Below are positions 1-11,700 of a DNA stretch of 64,000 nucleotides, piece after piece. The position numbers were made by a program, and so were the translations under genes. A model generated the notes under the pieces. It did not search any database. It worked only from the letters and a program-made list of their open reading frames with translations, and was not told the origin of the DNA. Within the stretch, counting starts at the first letter, position 1. Every line of letters begins with the position of its first letter. The stretch is from Tenrec ecaudatus (Eukaryota > Chordata > Mammalia > Afrosoricida > Tenrecidae): NCBI RefSeq assembly GCF_050624435.1, contig NC_134531.1, forward strand, positions 252,912,812 to 252,976,811, read 5' to 3'.

Positions 1-840
1 AAGAATTTACATTTGGTAATTCAGTTTTCACACTGTTCCATCTATTTGCTTTTGATCTAAAAGTAAACATTTAATTATATTGGTGTTTCATCAAATATTT
101 TAATATTTTGTTAAAAATTTTATCTGTTTTATGGTAAATTTTTTCCTAGAATATCTAAATGCTTGAAATTTTAGCATTCTTTTTTCTTGTACCCAAGGAA
201 GCTCTCTTTTGATGTTTATGGAGTCTAAATAAATCTGTGAATTAATTTGAAAAGAGCCCCTCCCATCAAAAAGTTTACATCAAATATGAAGAGAAAAGTG
301 TAAATATTTAAAATACCAAACAAAAGAGAAAGCAGGAAGAGATGAAGAAGATGAAAATGTAAAATGTAAAAAGGTTCAGGTAATATTAGACCTCAGATTA
401 CATAAAAGAATTCTAAATAAATAATTGTAAGATAAACTATATGAAAACAAATTAATAGATATAATTAAAATTTTATCAGACATAAATATTATAAACATAT
501 TAAGATTGTTATTACATTGAGAAATTATTTACCATGCATAGCCACACTTTTTAATGTATTTTTTGGATATGATACATATTCAAAAATAAACTTGAAGCAT
601 GCAAAGAAAGTTGAGATCAAATTCAAATTCATCCCTTATTTCTAATAGATGATATGGCTTAAGGAACTAATATATGAGAAATAGAAATGTGTGTGAGTTT
701 GTAATATTATTACCAGGGATCCCAAATATTTATCTGTAATGCTAAATGAAGACAACCCATATACACCCAGTATATTTCTAGGATTTATTGAATACATGGA
801 AATATATAATATTTTCTAATTCTACTTAGGAGTAATCATT
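1..840. other. AT-rich stretch, nothing assigned
   Basis: Very AT-rich sequence left of the DNA transposon. I see no open frame of note and no repeat family I can name. The bases just before 841 are the outer flank of the pogo-like insertion. Confidence 0.4.
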
Positions 841-1050
841 TACCTCTATATACTCGAATATAAGCCGACCGAGTATAAACCGAGGTACCTAATTATTACC
901 TGGGAAACCAGAAAAACTGATTGACTAGAGGATAAACGCAGGGTGGAAAAATGCAGAAGCTATTGATGAGTTTCAATAATCAAACCAAATGAAAATGAAA
1001 TTACTAAAAATCGAGACATCAGTGCGGTAATGTATTTATTTACTTTAGTG

Positions 1051-1180
1051 AATTATTTTATTAGGGGCTCTTACAGATGTATAACAATCTCTAAATCAAT
1101 TGTATCAGGCACATTTATATGTTGCCATCATCATTTTAAAAATATTTTCTTTCTGTTTGAGCCCTTGGTATCAACAATGA
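1051..1180 (-). mobile_element. L1-type 3' end nested in the pogo-like element
   Basis: Reads ATTTTATTAGGGGCTCTTAC and continues through the ATGTTGCCATCATCATT and TTGAGCCC segments found in more than ten other places in the window, always as the reverse complement of an AATAAA-ending retroelement tail. It lies between the transposase stop and the left TIR, so it arrived after the DNA transposon. Confidence 0.65.
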
Positions 1181-1237
1181 TACCTTAAGAGTACTATTCC
1201 CTGAGCTTAATCAGCAACCAAGCTAAAATGTAAAGAG

Positions 1238-2590
1238 TTAAAATCCTTCAAAACTGGATTCCTCATCATCATCATCCGTATCCCAATGCAGCGTTTCAGC
1301 TGGTGTGAGGTCATCATAGACGGTGTCCTCACTGAGATAGTCGTCATCACTATCACTGCTGTCATTTTCATACAAAGCGCAGTCTTCACTGCCATCCATA
1401 GCATTACTAATACTACATTTCTGGAAGGTACATTGCACCATGTCATCTGGAATGTCTTCCCCTGCATCTCGAACTCACTTTGCTATTAACTGTATGTCAG
1501 GCCTCATGAGATTTCCTCCTTTTGTTAGTCGGGCTTGACCAGATGACATCCATTCCTGCCACATCCTTTGCACATGGTCTTTAAAAGGCTTATTCAAAGA
1601 TACATCCAGAGGCTGCAGTACAGATGTAAGCCCACCCGGAATAATGGCTAAAGTAACTTTACTAGATTTTGCCATTTTTTTTTATGCCATCCGATAGGTG
1701 GGTTCTGAACATATCCCAAACAAGTAACGATGGCTTTTTCTTTAAGGCTGTTCTTGGTCGTCGGTTCCAAATTTCTTTCAGCCATTTTTTTTATTCTATC
1801 TTCATCCATCCAGCCTTTAACATGTGCACGCACAGTAATTGTTGGTGGGAAATTGATCTTTTTAGGTAAGGTCTTTCTTTTAAGAAAAATGACAGGACGC
1901 AGCTTAGTTCCATTAGCCAAACATGATAGAACACTGTAAAGTGTTTGTTTGTTCTTTTCATTTCATGTGGTTTTGAGAAAAAATGTTTTTTTCTCCTAAA
2001 CATGCCACAGTTCTGTTGCTTGGAAGATCAAAAGTCATGGCAGTTTCATCCATATTCCCAATATCTGCCAGGTCATAATTATATATCCTTCTTTGTTTTA
2101 TAATAAATGAGTGGAATGACATATGGTAATTTTTTCTTCAAGGTATTCTGGAAATTTCTGGGAAATCTTTGTTGTTTGTCTCAAACATAGTAGGCCAAAC
2201 CAGTTCATGAAGTGGTACACCATCCTGCTGACACAGCAAATTTTCAATGCCTTGTGCTTTATATTTGTCATCTTTAGCCATTTGTAGAGCACATATGCGA
2301 ATTCCCATGCATGTTACGCAGTAACCATTTTGACAACACTCCATAACCCATTTATGCAATTCACTCTCTAGAACTTCATAAAAAAACATTAAACCATGAT
2401 GGGCTCTTTTAGCTTTTAGAATCTGTTCCAAGTCAGCCTTCATTTTCCGCCACTCCCTCACTTGCTTTTTGTCAACACAAAATTCCCTACTTGCAATACT
2501 GTTATTGTTCTCTTCTGCTCTTGACACAACCTTCATTTTGAAACCAGCCACATATGACCGGCGTTTTTGTTTTGGTTCAAGAGTGTCCAT
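1238..2590 (-). pseudogene. pogo/Tigger-like transposase with frameshifts
   Basis: Transposase of the CENP-B/Tigger type, which would cut and paste the surrounding element. The first 150 residues from the ATG at 2588-2590 are open and start with a basic N-terminus (RRSYVAGFKMKVV) and a VREWRKMK motif, like the Brinker-type DNA-binding domain of pogo proteins. The DDE core is visible but split between frames: NMDET at about 2042-2056, VWDMF at about 1707-1721, and the segment GGLTSVLQPLDVSLNKPFK near 1590-1640. The C-terminus is acidic (DSSDSDDD, then DTDDDDEESS), usual for this family, and ends at the stop at 1238. At least three frame changes separate these blocks, so it is a fossil. The family call rests on the domain order and the matching TIRs around it. 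Confidence 0.8.
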
Positions 2591-3296
2591 TTATAATAGG
2601 ATATAAAAACAAGACTTTCAAAAAGAACTTTCATGGTAATCCCTCCCCCCCCCACGACATGTTACCCCAGAAGGTGGGGTGGGGGGAGTGCTTGCAGGCA
2701 GGGGATGCAGGATGTGAATTAACACATAGACCAGAGGGGAGCAACAGAGCGCAGCCAAAGACACATCCTTACCAGTTCAGCTTCCGGCTTAAGTGAATCA
2801 CTACAGGTGCTTCTGCGAATTGGAGCTGTCCATGTCATAAGACGGCTCTGATTGGTTAGATGTGAGTAAACAAACATTCAAAGCCCTGCAGTGTCAGCGG
2901 GGCTTTGAATGAACAGCCAAGAAACTGCAATCACCCAGGAGATGTAACACCTAGCTGGGCTACCACTGATGCGTGTTTAAGCCAAACCCCAGTTTTTCAG
3001 CACATCTTTTTTGTGCTACAAACTCGGCTTATACATGAGTATATATGGTAATTCTGTCCTAATATTACCTAGAATTTAGATTTTGAAATACATTTAGCAG
3101 AACACTTCCTTTTGTAACATAAGGTAGTTAACCATTCATACATTATTTTATTTAAAATCCCTCACAGTTTAGTGATTTACTATTTGATTTACAAAATCCT
3201 CATTACCAATTTCTCTGTATCTTGACTTTGAAAAAAAGTTTAATAAAAATTGATTAGTCTTGGGATATTTGTTTCAGATTGATATGCTTTCTCTTC

Positions 3297-3563
3297 TTAA
3301 TAATTTTTCATAACACTTACTATTTCTTTATTTCTTAGACTATAGATAAAAGGGTTTAATAAAGGAATTACTAGAGTATAAAAATAGAAATTGATATATA
3401 TTTATCCCCTCTGTACCTGAACTTGGCCGAATGTACATGAGGAGAAGCCAGCCATGGAATATTGTGATGGAAAGAAAGTGAGAAGCACAAGTAGATAAGG
3501 CCTTGCCTCTTCCCTTTTTAAATTGCATTTGCGAAATGGTGTAAAGTATGGTTTTTAATATAT
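3297..3563 (-). pseudogene. olfactory receptor 3' fragment (OR5K-like)
   Basis: Minus-strand remnant of an OR coding exon covering the end of TM5 to the C-terminus. It shows [18 protein letters not shown] (start of TM6; the live gene has KAFSTCASH), MYIRPSSG, then [11 protein letters not shown] in another frame, followed by a stop at 3297-3299. A frameshift lies near 3345-3390. Everything upstream of TM5 is missing; the neighbouring DNA to the right looks like L1-type 3' UTR sequence. It lies in opposite orientation to the two OR loci at 7.4 and 43.6 kb. The MYIRP and SLRNKE segments resemble OR5K, but the piece is too short for a firm subfamily call. Confidence 0.75.
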
Positions 3564-5470
3564 TCTTTGTTTGCTTTTTGATTATAGGTTTTCTCTGTTT
3601 CACTTCATTTTTGTTAGTTTGTTGTGGTTTTTTGGTATATTTTTCTATTTATGAAATTCAGGATAGGTGACCCTACACTGGATTCAGTTTCTTGGGATTA
3701 TGGGAAGGGAGGTTGGGGGCTAGAGGATAAAAATGGCTGTTGGGATTTTCAATCTTGATGTCATGAAACAACACTTTTATTTTGCATTGAAACACTGACT
3801 TGGTGGTTGCCTAGGAAGCTAATACATTAACCAAACATATTGAGATGTGTGGTAGAACAGCAGTGTGGCACCATTACAGCTTAAGTGGTGGGCGTTTCCT
3901 AAATGCAGAAGTATTTTGAGAAAAGGAGTCTTTCAAGAAATTCTTTCAGACTTGCAAGAAAATGTAAAGGGTTTTCTAGTAATTGTGGTATAAAGACAAT
4001 ATGAATATAAGTTCAAAAGAAGATTTCAGAAACTATGTTATTTTTGTAAACACTCAAGTTATAGAAGTTCTGCTTTTCCACCTTTGTTCATACCACACGT
4101 CCCCTTTGAGGCATCCAATTCTAACTCAGTTCCCACTTCTTCTAGGAAGCTTTTGTTAACCAACCCAGTGGGAATTTTGTCCTTCCAATTATATTCAGAA
4201 TGATGACAAGGGCAAAAATCACTAACTCAAATGAATGAAAACAAAAATAAGAGTCTAAGAAATTGTTTAGAAAAGGGCATTCATCTTATTTTCTAGTTCT
4301 CAGAGGATACATTTAATTATTTAAAATATTATGATTGTAATGTTTAGGGGATTAGGTCTCTCAGGCTCTACAAGGGTGTCAATGCCAAGAAAATCCCCTT
4401 AGAATTATATTGCACCTTTAAACCATTCTCTACCAATGACATAAATATTATCATTGACCTGTTGGTGGAAATACTTGTCTCATTGATTCTGAGGATAGAG
4501 TTTTATTTCTTGATCTACTTTAAAATTTAACATCAGGCAGCAACCAACTGGCCTTTATACAACTTTGACTAGCGATATACAGGTGAGAACATACTTAAAC
4601 TTAATTTTAATAGAAATACTAATGTCCAGAAATATTTATTTCTCTGGTTTTTGGATTTTTCTTATGAGTCTTATTTTTCAATCTTAAGTTTCCTAAAATA
4701 CTACCTGTAATTTATTATAGTATAAATAATAAACAAACAACAATGATTTATTTGGATATTTTCTAACTTCAAGAGGAACATATTTATATAAAATTAAATA
4801 GTTAAAATCACAGTTTTATAATATGATAGAATATACTAGTAGTGTTTTTGAAACATATCTGAACAATGAGGTTTGCCATATAACATAATTAAAAATGGAT
4901 CATTAGATTTTATAATAAAAAAGTATTTCAATTTTTACTGTATTCACCTACACATTAAGTTATAAGAAAAAAGGCTACAGTTTCAAGTGATATTTTTCAC
5001 TCCCTGCTGTAATTTTAGAGCGCTTCCTATTTCTCCTTTATTATTGAACACAGAAATAAGATATCAATGAAAAGTTCACCTATTCCTGGTCAATTATAAT
5101 CAACTAATCTACTTGCATGCAATCTTCTCATGCTGTGTGACTTCTAGCTGCCTAGGATAAAGCACTTAATGAAAAAAAATCTTATTATATATACTTCAAA
5201 TGGTGATATATATATGTGATATATACTTTAACTTCAAGTTGACAAGGGTAAGTCATTTAATTTAAAAAGTGCATTTAGGTGTATTTCAGATGATCATTTA
5301 TTACTGTCTTTCCTAAAATTGTCAGCCTGAAATAATCTGAGATTTGAGTCAGAATTATCTTGAGGAAATTAAAAGTTAAATATTTTTCTTAAATCTCTCT
5401 AAAAACTTTTGATCCTCTTAGAAACTTCATATTCCACGGAACAGAAGCTAAGCTTTTTAACTCTACAGTG
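3564..5470. other. mostly unassigned; weak L1-type and L2-like traces
   Basis: About 3600-3760 resembles the plus-strand 3' UTR of the window's L1-type elements (a T-rich part, then TATGAAATTCAGGATAGGTG). About 4080-4200 (TCTTCTAGGAAGCTTTTGTT) has the look of an old L2 piece. The rest is AT-rich with no coding signal. Confidence 0.3.

Positions 5471-5472
<2 letters not shown>

Positions 5473-5506
<34 letters not shown>
5473..5506. repeat. (GT)n microsatellite
   Basis: Seventeen uninterrupted GT units, followed by a short imperfect TG-rich tail to about 5520. Confidence 0.95.
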
Positions 5507-5507
<1 letters not shown>

Positions 5508-5747
5508 GTCTGTGTGTTTGAGTTTGAAGAGAATATTGGTGCTGAACAGGCACATTAACTCAAAAAATAATGGTCCTTAAATTAACTAAAATAAACATAT
5601 GTAGATTGAAATAAAACATTCCCCAATGGCTTAAAACTCATCGCTAAAGACCACTGTAAGGGGTAGATAAACTGAAGTTTAATAATATGAGTATCGCAGA
5701 GCCATAGAACATTGTGGAAGCATCTAAGTATGTATAATTGTGGCAAT

Positions 5748-5935
5748 TGTTATCGCAGGAAGTAAGCACAGAGGTGTAGTGGTCATCAGTTGGGCTGCTA
5801 ACAACGAGGTCACCAGTTTGAAACCCCCTGCCCCTCTGAGGGAGAAAGAGAGGGCTGTCTATTCCTCTAAAGAGTTCTGGACTCAGAGACTCTCAGGACC
5901 ACTTCTACAGTGTATACGAAAAGATTGCTCTGATT
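5748..5935 (+). mobile_element. AfroSINE (tRNA-derived SINE), plus strand
   Basis: It has the tRNA-like head (GGTGTAGTGGTCATCAGTTG, then GCTGCTAAC and CAGTTTGAAACC) and the body with CTCTAAAGAGTTCTGGACTC and ACTTCTACAG. The A/B-box-like spacing and the body order match AfroSINEs. Diverged, no clear target duplication. Confidence 0.75.
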
Positions 5936-7424
5936 TTTCCATTTTTCTTACTATAGTGGTCTCATGCGGGGATTGCGTTGAGGACTTCCTTGGATACCGA
6001 AATCCAGGGATGCTGCTATCCTATTTGCGTATAGCCTATGCACTCATATATTTTAAATCATCTCTAGATGCTTATAATACCTTATACAATTCTCTTCAAA
6101 TAACAACCCAGCCACTTAACCTTACACTTTGACCAGCTATTTTCTTCTTTCCCACGCTCTCATCTACACACACTAATACTTTTGGTCCATTTTGCTCCAT
6201 AGATGTTTCCTTAACTGAAACCAAATACTTATCCTAAGGTTATACCAAGTTATCTTCTACAGGCAATGAGTAACAGTTCCCATTTCACCAGCTCTTCAAA
6301 GCTTCTTAAACTGTTGGTTCCCCTTGGAGGTGGCAAACTGAATGAAGAGGTCACAAAAATATTGGTAACAGTAAAGCATTTCTGAAAGTTCAACACGATA
6401 ATTAGTGCACTTGGAAAGAGTGATGAATCCAAGGTACTTTTGTGAGCGTTTGCCCAGGTTGCAAGTTTCTTGGACAAAAGGAGTTATGAGTCTGTCAAAA
6501 TAGAGATATCTTTATTATGGATTCATAACAGTTTATGTAATTGATCATAAATCTAAAAATTATTTTAAAATTTCAAAATTATATTTCTTTTGGTCTTTTT
6601 CTATTCCTGTTCTTTCCCTATTTTCTAGTATTCGCTCCTAGTGACTTATATAAGCTCTTTTGAACCTTCCTCATATTATTGTAAAACATGTCCCAATTTG
6701 AGTTGAACATTTGGTTTTACTTATGTTCTTGACATATCTTATAATTTAATGTATAGTCTCTAACATTTCAGAGTTCTTCATTTCTTATTAGGGTTTCTTT
6801 ATTTGCAGAAACATGTGTACCTTCACATTGCAGGTATCCATTAGGTTATAACTGCCATGGAGGTCTTCAGTGGAGCAACTTAGTGCTTTGCTTTCCTCTC
6901 CTCTTGGATCTCGGCTTCCATCCACATCATTGTCCCTCCTAATCCTGCAAGTCACATGAAGTCTTGTATGTCGTCCTTCCCACTTTCAACGCACTTCGTT
7001 TTTAAGTGTATATTCAGAGATAGTAAATTGCTAGGCATCTACACATGAAATTAGTCATTTAAACAGCACTGAACAATAACATATATACAAACATTGAAAT
7101 AGTTTTAGAGGACTAATTTGAAGACTTTTATATTATAAATCAGCTTTACTTAGCTCACACAAATGAGTTTTTCTGTTTAGAATATTCCTCCACAGATCTA
7201 AAAGTTATCTTTGTGCATCCAATCATATTATTCTTCAAAAAATGATGTGAAGAAACGTAAATAGCTAATAGCATTAGAAGAGTGATTCTTCCCAGATTTG
7301 GACATCCACGGAATACAGGGGACACAGGAAAGAATTATAGAGAACATTCCTTTCCCTCCTGGATTAGAAAAAATTCAACAGGTGAATTGAGCATATTATA
7401 AGTTAGCATGAAATTCTTAGAAAA
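5936..7424. other. unassigned region upstream of the intact OR
   Basis: AT-rich intergenic DNA without an open frame I would support. A non-coding 5' exon and promoter for the OR at 7456 may lie here or further left, as OR genes usually have upstream untranslated exons, but I cannot place them by eye. Confidence 0.3.
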
Positions 7425-7444
7425 AAAATTTTTTTTCTCGGCAG
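7425..7444 (+). promoter_or_regulatory. splice acceptor before the OR coding exon
   Basis: A tract of A then T ends in TTTTTTTTCTCGGCAG, with the AG at 7443-7444, 11 bases before the ATG. OR genes are normally spliced just upstream of a single coding exon. The pseudogene at 43.6 kb has an acceptor at the same relative place (TTTTTATCTCAACAG), which supports the site by homology. Confidence 0.65.
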
Positions 7445-7455
7445 AGAAATCAGGA

Positions 7456-8421
7456 ATGGCTGAAGAAAATCATACAATGAAAAATGAGTTTATCCTCGCC
7501 GGATTTATGGGTCACCCAGAACTGAAGACTCTAATGTTTGTGGTGTTCTTTGTCGTCTATCTGATCACCATGGTGGGCAATCTTGGCTTGGTGGTGTTGA
7601 TTTCCATGGAGCGCCGTCTGCACACACCCATGTACATCTTCCTGGGCAACCTGGCCCTTGTGGATTCTTGTTGTGCTTGTGCCATTACGCCTAAGATGTT
7701 AAAAAACTTCTTTTCTGAGGAGAGAATAGTTTCACTTTATGAATGTATGGCACAATTCTATTTTCTTTGCACTGTGGAAACTGCAGACTGCTTTCTCCTG
7801 GCAGCAATGGCCTATGACCGCTACGTGGCCATATGCAGTCCCCTGCAGTACCACACCATGATGTCAAAGCAACTCTGCATTCAGTTGACCACAGGGGCCT
7901 TCATAGCTGGAAATCTGCATTCCATGATCCATGTGGGGCTTCTATTTAGGCTAGCTTTCTGTGGACCTAATGAAATCAACCACTTTTATTGTGATATTCT
8001 TCCTTTATACAGACTCTCCTGTGTTGACCCTTATATCAATGAACTAGTATTATTTGTCTTTTCAGGATCAATTCAAGTCTTCACTATAGGCAGTGTCTTG
8101 ATATCTTATGTCTTAATCCTTTTCACTATTTTTAAAATGAAATCCAAGGAGGGAAGAGCCAAAGCCTTCTCTACCTGTGCATCCCACTTACTGTCTGTCT
8201 CATTATTCTATGGCTCTCTTTTCTTCATGTACATTCGACCAAACTTGCTGGAAGAAGGAGACCAAGATATACCAGCTGCTATCTTGTTTACAATTGTAGT
8301 TCCCTTACTAAATCCTTTCATCTATAGCCTGAGAAATAAGGAAGTAATAAGTGCTCTGAAAAAAATTCTGAAGATGAAGTCTCAGGAAAGTCTGAAACAA
8401 ATGACAGCTACAGTGGCTTAA
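7456..8421 (+). CDS. OR5K: olfactory receptor, OR5K subfamily, intact
   Basis: Odorant-binding class A G-protein-coupled receptor of olfactory neurons, which signals through Golf. The frame is open for 321 residues from MAEENHT, a normal OR length. Visible marks: N-glycosylation sequon N5-H-T; GN at 41-42 in TM1; LHTPMY at 55-60; Cys97 and Cys179 for the extracellular disulfide; [10 protein letters not shown] at 118-127 at the end of TM3; KAFSTCASH at 236-244 in TM6; [12 protein letters not shown] at 283-294 in TM7. An in-frame ATG 48 bases upstream (7408) would add 16 residues, but it lies before the splice acceptor at 7444, so the family start at 7456 is preferred. [12 protein letters not shown] and the long C-terminus match OR5K1/OR5K2 as I remember them; which member it is cannot be decided here. 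Residues about 27-67 are encoded by a block identical to the downstream pseudogene. No lesion seen. Confidence 0.95.
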   Translation: MAEENHTMKNEFILAGFMGHPELKTLMFVVFFVVYLITMVGNLGLVVLISMERRLHTPMYIFLGNLALVDSCCACAITPKMLKNFFSEERIVSLYECMAQFYFLCTVETADCFLLAAMAYDRYVAICSPLQYHTMMSKQLCIQLTTGAFIAGNLHSMIHVGLLFRLAFCGPNEINHFYCDILPLYRLSCVDPYINELVLFVFSGSIQVFTIGSVLISYVLILFTIFKMKSKEGRAKAFSTCASHLLSVSLFYGSLFFMYIRPNLLEEGDQDIPAAILFTIVVPLLNPFIYSLRNKEVISALKKILKMKSQESLKQMTATVA

Positions 8422-8929
8422 TTATTTAAATGCAGCAAGTGACTTAGTGGATTAAACACAGCAAACAGCAAAACATCAACAAAAGAATTCTTACGAATCC
8501 TCCAGAGGAAACTTACATGTGGCATATGAAATATTAAAATATATCAGAGTGCAACCAAAGCAGCATGACATTCAAGTTAAAGAGACATAAGTGCTAAATT
8601 TTAATTCAAAATAACAAAAATTAAAAAACAAAACATTCATGTAAAAAAACTTTTAAGAATGAATTCAAAAACCACTTTCAAATACTATCAATTTCATGCA
8701 CCGTGTGAGCACCAGAGATTTTCAACACCAAAGAGCAACACAGAAACTAATGATTACTAATACATAGGAGAGGTGTGCTGAGCAATGACAAGCAGTCCCT
8801 ATCACAGCTTGGAGAGTGATCATGACATTTAAAAGGGTTGGTGCTCATATGAGCCTTACCGCAAATAAAATCTCTTAGTACTATAGAAGTGACAACATTG
8901 TGCCAAGTTAATTGGGAGGAGGCAGTACA
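8422..8929. other. downstream flank of the OR gene, unassigned
   Basis: AT-rich 3' flank. The first clear polyadenylation-type hexamer on the plus strand is AATAAA near 8863, and I cannot say it is used. The old L1 begins shortly after. Confidence 0.3.
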
Positions 8930-10030
8930 AACTGATGAGCAAGGCCCCAAACAAGCAATGTAAAAATGGCAAACGAGCACATGATAAGAAGCTCAACTTC
9001 AGGTGATTGAGGGATTGTACATTGCAACAACAATAAAATACTACTACACATCTGAAATTGCGAACACTGAGAAAGAATCCTGGGAAGGATGAGGAGGAAC
9101 AGAAATGCTCACTTATTTCTGGTGATGCAGCTGAGGATTCAGGGCAGGTGCTTACAAAAATAAGCATGTCTGAGTTGCTGTCGAGTTGATTGTGACTCAT
9201 GGTGATTCCATGTGCTCACAGAGTAAACTGCTTCAAAGAGCTTTCTTAGCTGTAATCCTCATGGAAGCAGATTGTCAGGCCTTCTCTTCCACAGAATTCC
9301 TGGATGGTTTTGACAGATCATATTTAGTTTAAAAAGTCTTACCATGTGATCCAGCAATCATAACCCTAGGTATTTATACAAATGATATGAACGGTGTATG
9401 TCCACACAGAAAACTCTACTGGAATGTTTATAGCAGCTCTCTCATAATTGCCTCAGTCGGTGAATGCATAAACAAAGTGTGGTAGGACTACGAAATGGAT
9501 TACTATTCAGCAATGAAACAAAAGAGCCATAAAGGTAAACACACACATGTGCACCCAGCAGAACATTAAATGCATATTTGTAAGTGAAAGAAACCCATCT
9601 TAAAACACTGCATATTGTAAAATTCTAACTAGATTGCGTTTCAGAAAAGGCAAAAATATAGACAGTGAAAAGATCTGTGTTTCCTGGGACTTTAGGGGGA
9701 AAGGAAAATGGATGGACATGTAGATAACAGGGTATTTTTAGGACAGTGAAACTATTCTGCATGATAATTTAATGATAATACATAGCATGCATCTGCCTAA
9801 ACCTGTGTATACAGAGTTTTATAACACAAAGAATTAATTCTGATGGGTAATATAGATTTTAGTTAATGGTATTGTATCTATATGGCTTCATCAATATTGA
9901 CAACTGTATCACACAATACAAGATATTAGAAATTGTGAAATGAGGAAGCAAAGTGAACATATATAGGGATTCTTTTTACTTTCTGCTCAATTCCTCTGTT
10001 AGCCTACAAATGCTTTTAAAAAAAGCCTAT
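8930..10030 (+). mobile_element. old L1 (L1M-like) ORF2 end and 3' UTR
   Basis: Shows in order the conserved end of L1 ORF2 (GGCAAACGAGCACATGATAA; CATGTGATCCAGCAATCATA; TGGATTACTATTCAGCAATG) and a 3' UTR ending in CTTTCTGCTCAATTCCTCTG and AAAAGCCTATTAA near 10030. Coding capacity is lost. A SINE interrupts it at about 9165-9315. Confidence 0.7.
9165..9315 (-). mobile_element. SINE (AfroSINE-like), minus strand
   Basis: GTTGCTGTCGAGTTGATTGT and GACTCATGGTGATTCC are the reverse complement of the conserved 3' body of AfroSINEs. It sits inside the L1M piece. Confidence 0.55.
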
Positions 10031-10385
10031 TAAATTTTTGTTAGACTTCACCAGTAAAATCATCTGGCCCTGATATTTTATGTTCAGAGGTTATTAATTA
10101 TCCTTTTCTTAAGTTGAAATTAGACGATTCAGGTGATTGATCCTTGTATGAATTTTGGCTAATTATGCCTTTCACAGACTTGGTCTATTTCCTTTCACTT
10201 GTCAAATTTGTGATTATAGAATTATTAGTACTTTGTAGTATATTTTGAATTTGCATAGTATCAATCTTATTCATGATTAAAAGTTAGTGTATGATATCCT
10301 GATTTCCTCTAATAATTTGCTCTCAATTTTTTTGATTCATTTGCAAGGATATATAGATGAATCCAATATGGTGGTTGGAAATTTC
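10025..10385 (-). mobile_element. L1 ORF2 fragment, minus strand
   Basis: ACTTCACCAGTAAAATCATC and TGGCCCTGATATTTTATG are the reverse complement of the L1 ORF2 region just before the reverse transcriptase core. It lies back to back with the plus-strand L1 fragment at 10388. Confidence 0.6.
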
Positions 10386-10387
10386 AA

Positions 10388-10940
10388 AATTCCTCACTCC
10401 GTAATAGACAAATCCAACAAGCAGATATCAGTTTGATATGTATCAGTTTGATAGCTGCACTGGACAGCACCACCACCATTCATTTGGTTCTAATTGACAT
10501 TTATAGAAAACTTCAGCCAACAGCAGCAGAATACACATTCTTCTCAGACTCAAATAGAATATTCAACAAGATAAACCGTAAAACACATTTTTTTTTACAT
10601 TTAAAGAGCAGAAATGATGCAAAGTAGGCTGTTAGTAACTAGTGGAATTAAAATAGAAATTTCAACAGAAAATCTCATATAAAAGTAACCAAAGAGTAGA
10701 AAACACATTTCTAAATAGCCTATGTATAAGAAGACACAAGACAATTAAAAATATTTTGAACTAAATGGAAGGATAATATAGCTTATTAAATTTTGTTGGT
10801 GCACGGAAAATGAGTAAAGAGAAATTAATAGCACTGAAAGCATATATTACAAAAGAATATGAAAAATTGATATTTTAAATGTTCACCTTGGAAAACTAGA
10901 AATGGAAGACAAATTAATTTAAGGTAATTATTGATAACCA
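10388..10940 (+). mobile_element. L1 ORF2 fragment, plus strand
   Basis: TAATTGACATTTATAGAAAA, CAGCAGAATACACATTCTTC and ATTTTGAACTAAATGGAAGG follow the order of the L1 ORF2 endonuclease C-terminus and linker. Many stops interrupt the frame. Confidence 0.65.
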
Positions 10941-11234
10941 ATTGAGTTTATAGCTTGGAACAGGAGCATTACAATTAAGCCGAAGGGTTATTGTCATAGG
11001 AGCCTTAATTGGTTAAATCACTTACAACGGTACGTGATAAATTGTGCCAAGTAAATTTTGAAGAATCAGTTCTAGTAGCATTTAGCATACATTACTTTTC
11101 TTAAGAGAGAGCTAGTGAAGAAATGAAGGGGTCTTCTGGATGATTGCTGAAGACAAAATGGGTGCATAAGCAAATGTAGTGAAGAAAGATGATGGTGCCT
11201 GGCTATCCAAAGATATAGCATCTGGTACCAGACA

Positions 11235-11465
11235 GTGTAAGACATGACAAAATAATAATAATTTATAAATTATCAAGAGTTCGTGATGGGAGCTTGGGTG
11301 GGAATGGGAAAATTAGGAGCTGATACCAACGGCTCAAGTAGAAAGAAAATGTTTTGAGAATGATGATGACAACAAATGTACAAATGTGTTCTACACAATG
11401 CAAGGATGTATGGGTTTTGATAAGAATTGTACAAGCACCCAATAAAATGATTTTTTAAAAAGAAG
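11235..11465 (+). mobile_element. L1-type 3' end, plus strand
   Basis: Ends in AAGAATTGTACAAGCACCCA, AATAAAATGA and an A-rich tail. The preceding AATGATGATGACAACAAATG part is shared with many copies in the window. Confidence 0.75.
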
Positions 11466-11569
11466 AAGAAACAAAGGGGTCACAAGGGAATATTATCTTG
11501 CCAAATTGGCATTCTAATTAAGTTGAATAATTAAATACAGACCATCAACTTTCAAGAGAAATTACTTGA

Positions 11570-11700
11570 TATGGCTTTTGTTGTTGTTATGTACCTAGTC
11601 ATTTCCAACCCATAGCAACTTTATGCTCAATAAACAGAAACTTGGCTCAGTCCTTTCATCCACACAAAGGAGCACTACCTGGAATATATTATTATACATA
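11570..11700 (-). mobile_element. RTE 3' end or SINE fragment, minus strand
   Basis: TTGTTGTTGTTATGTACCTA and GGCTCAGTCCTTTCATCCAC resemble the reverse complement of the RTE 3' terminus seen more fully at 19.8 and 47.8 kb. Confidence 0.4.

Larger units (their letters stand above)
843..3048 (-). mobile_element. pogo/Tigger-like DNA transposon, about 2.2 kb
   Basis: The left end reads CCTCTATATACTCGAATATA and the right end, read on the minus strand, CCATATATACTCATGTATAA; both continue into AGCCGA, giving imperfect terminal inverted repeats of about 25 bp. A TA dinucleotide lies outside each end (841-842 and 3049-3050), the target duplication expected of the Tc1/mariner/pogo superfamily. A broken transposase lies inside on the minus strand, and a young L1-type 3' end has inserted near the left end. 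GC-rich DNA with poly-C around 2640-2700 lies between the transposase start and the right TIR. The element is complete in outline but can no longer encode its own transposase. Confidence 0.85.

Noticed and set aside
5473-5506. Short repeats as a CRISPR-like array or telomeric tract
   Set aside because: Plain GT dinucleotide repeat; no spacers, no TTAGGG.
7408-7455. Upstream in-frame ATG giving a 337-residue OR
   Set aside because: It lies before a strong splice acceptor (AG at 7443-7444), and OR5K proteins start MAEEN; the extra 16 residues are lysine/phenylalanine-rich and unlike any OR N-terminus.
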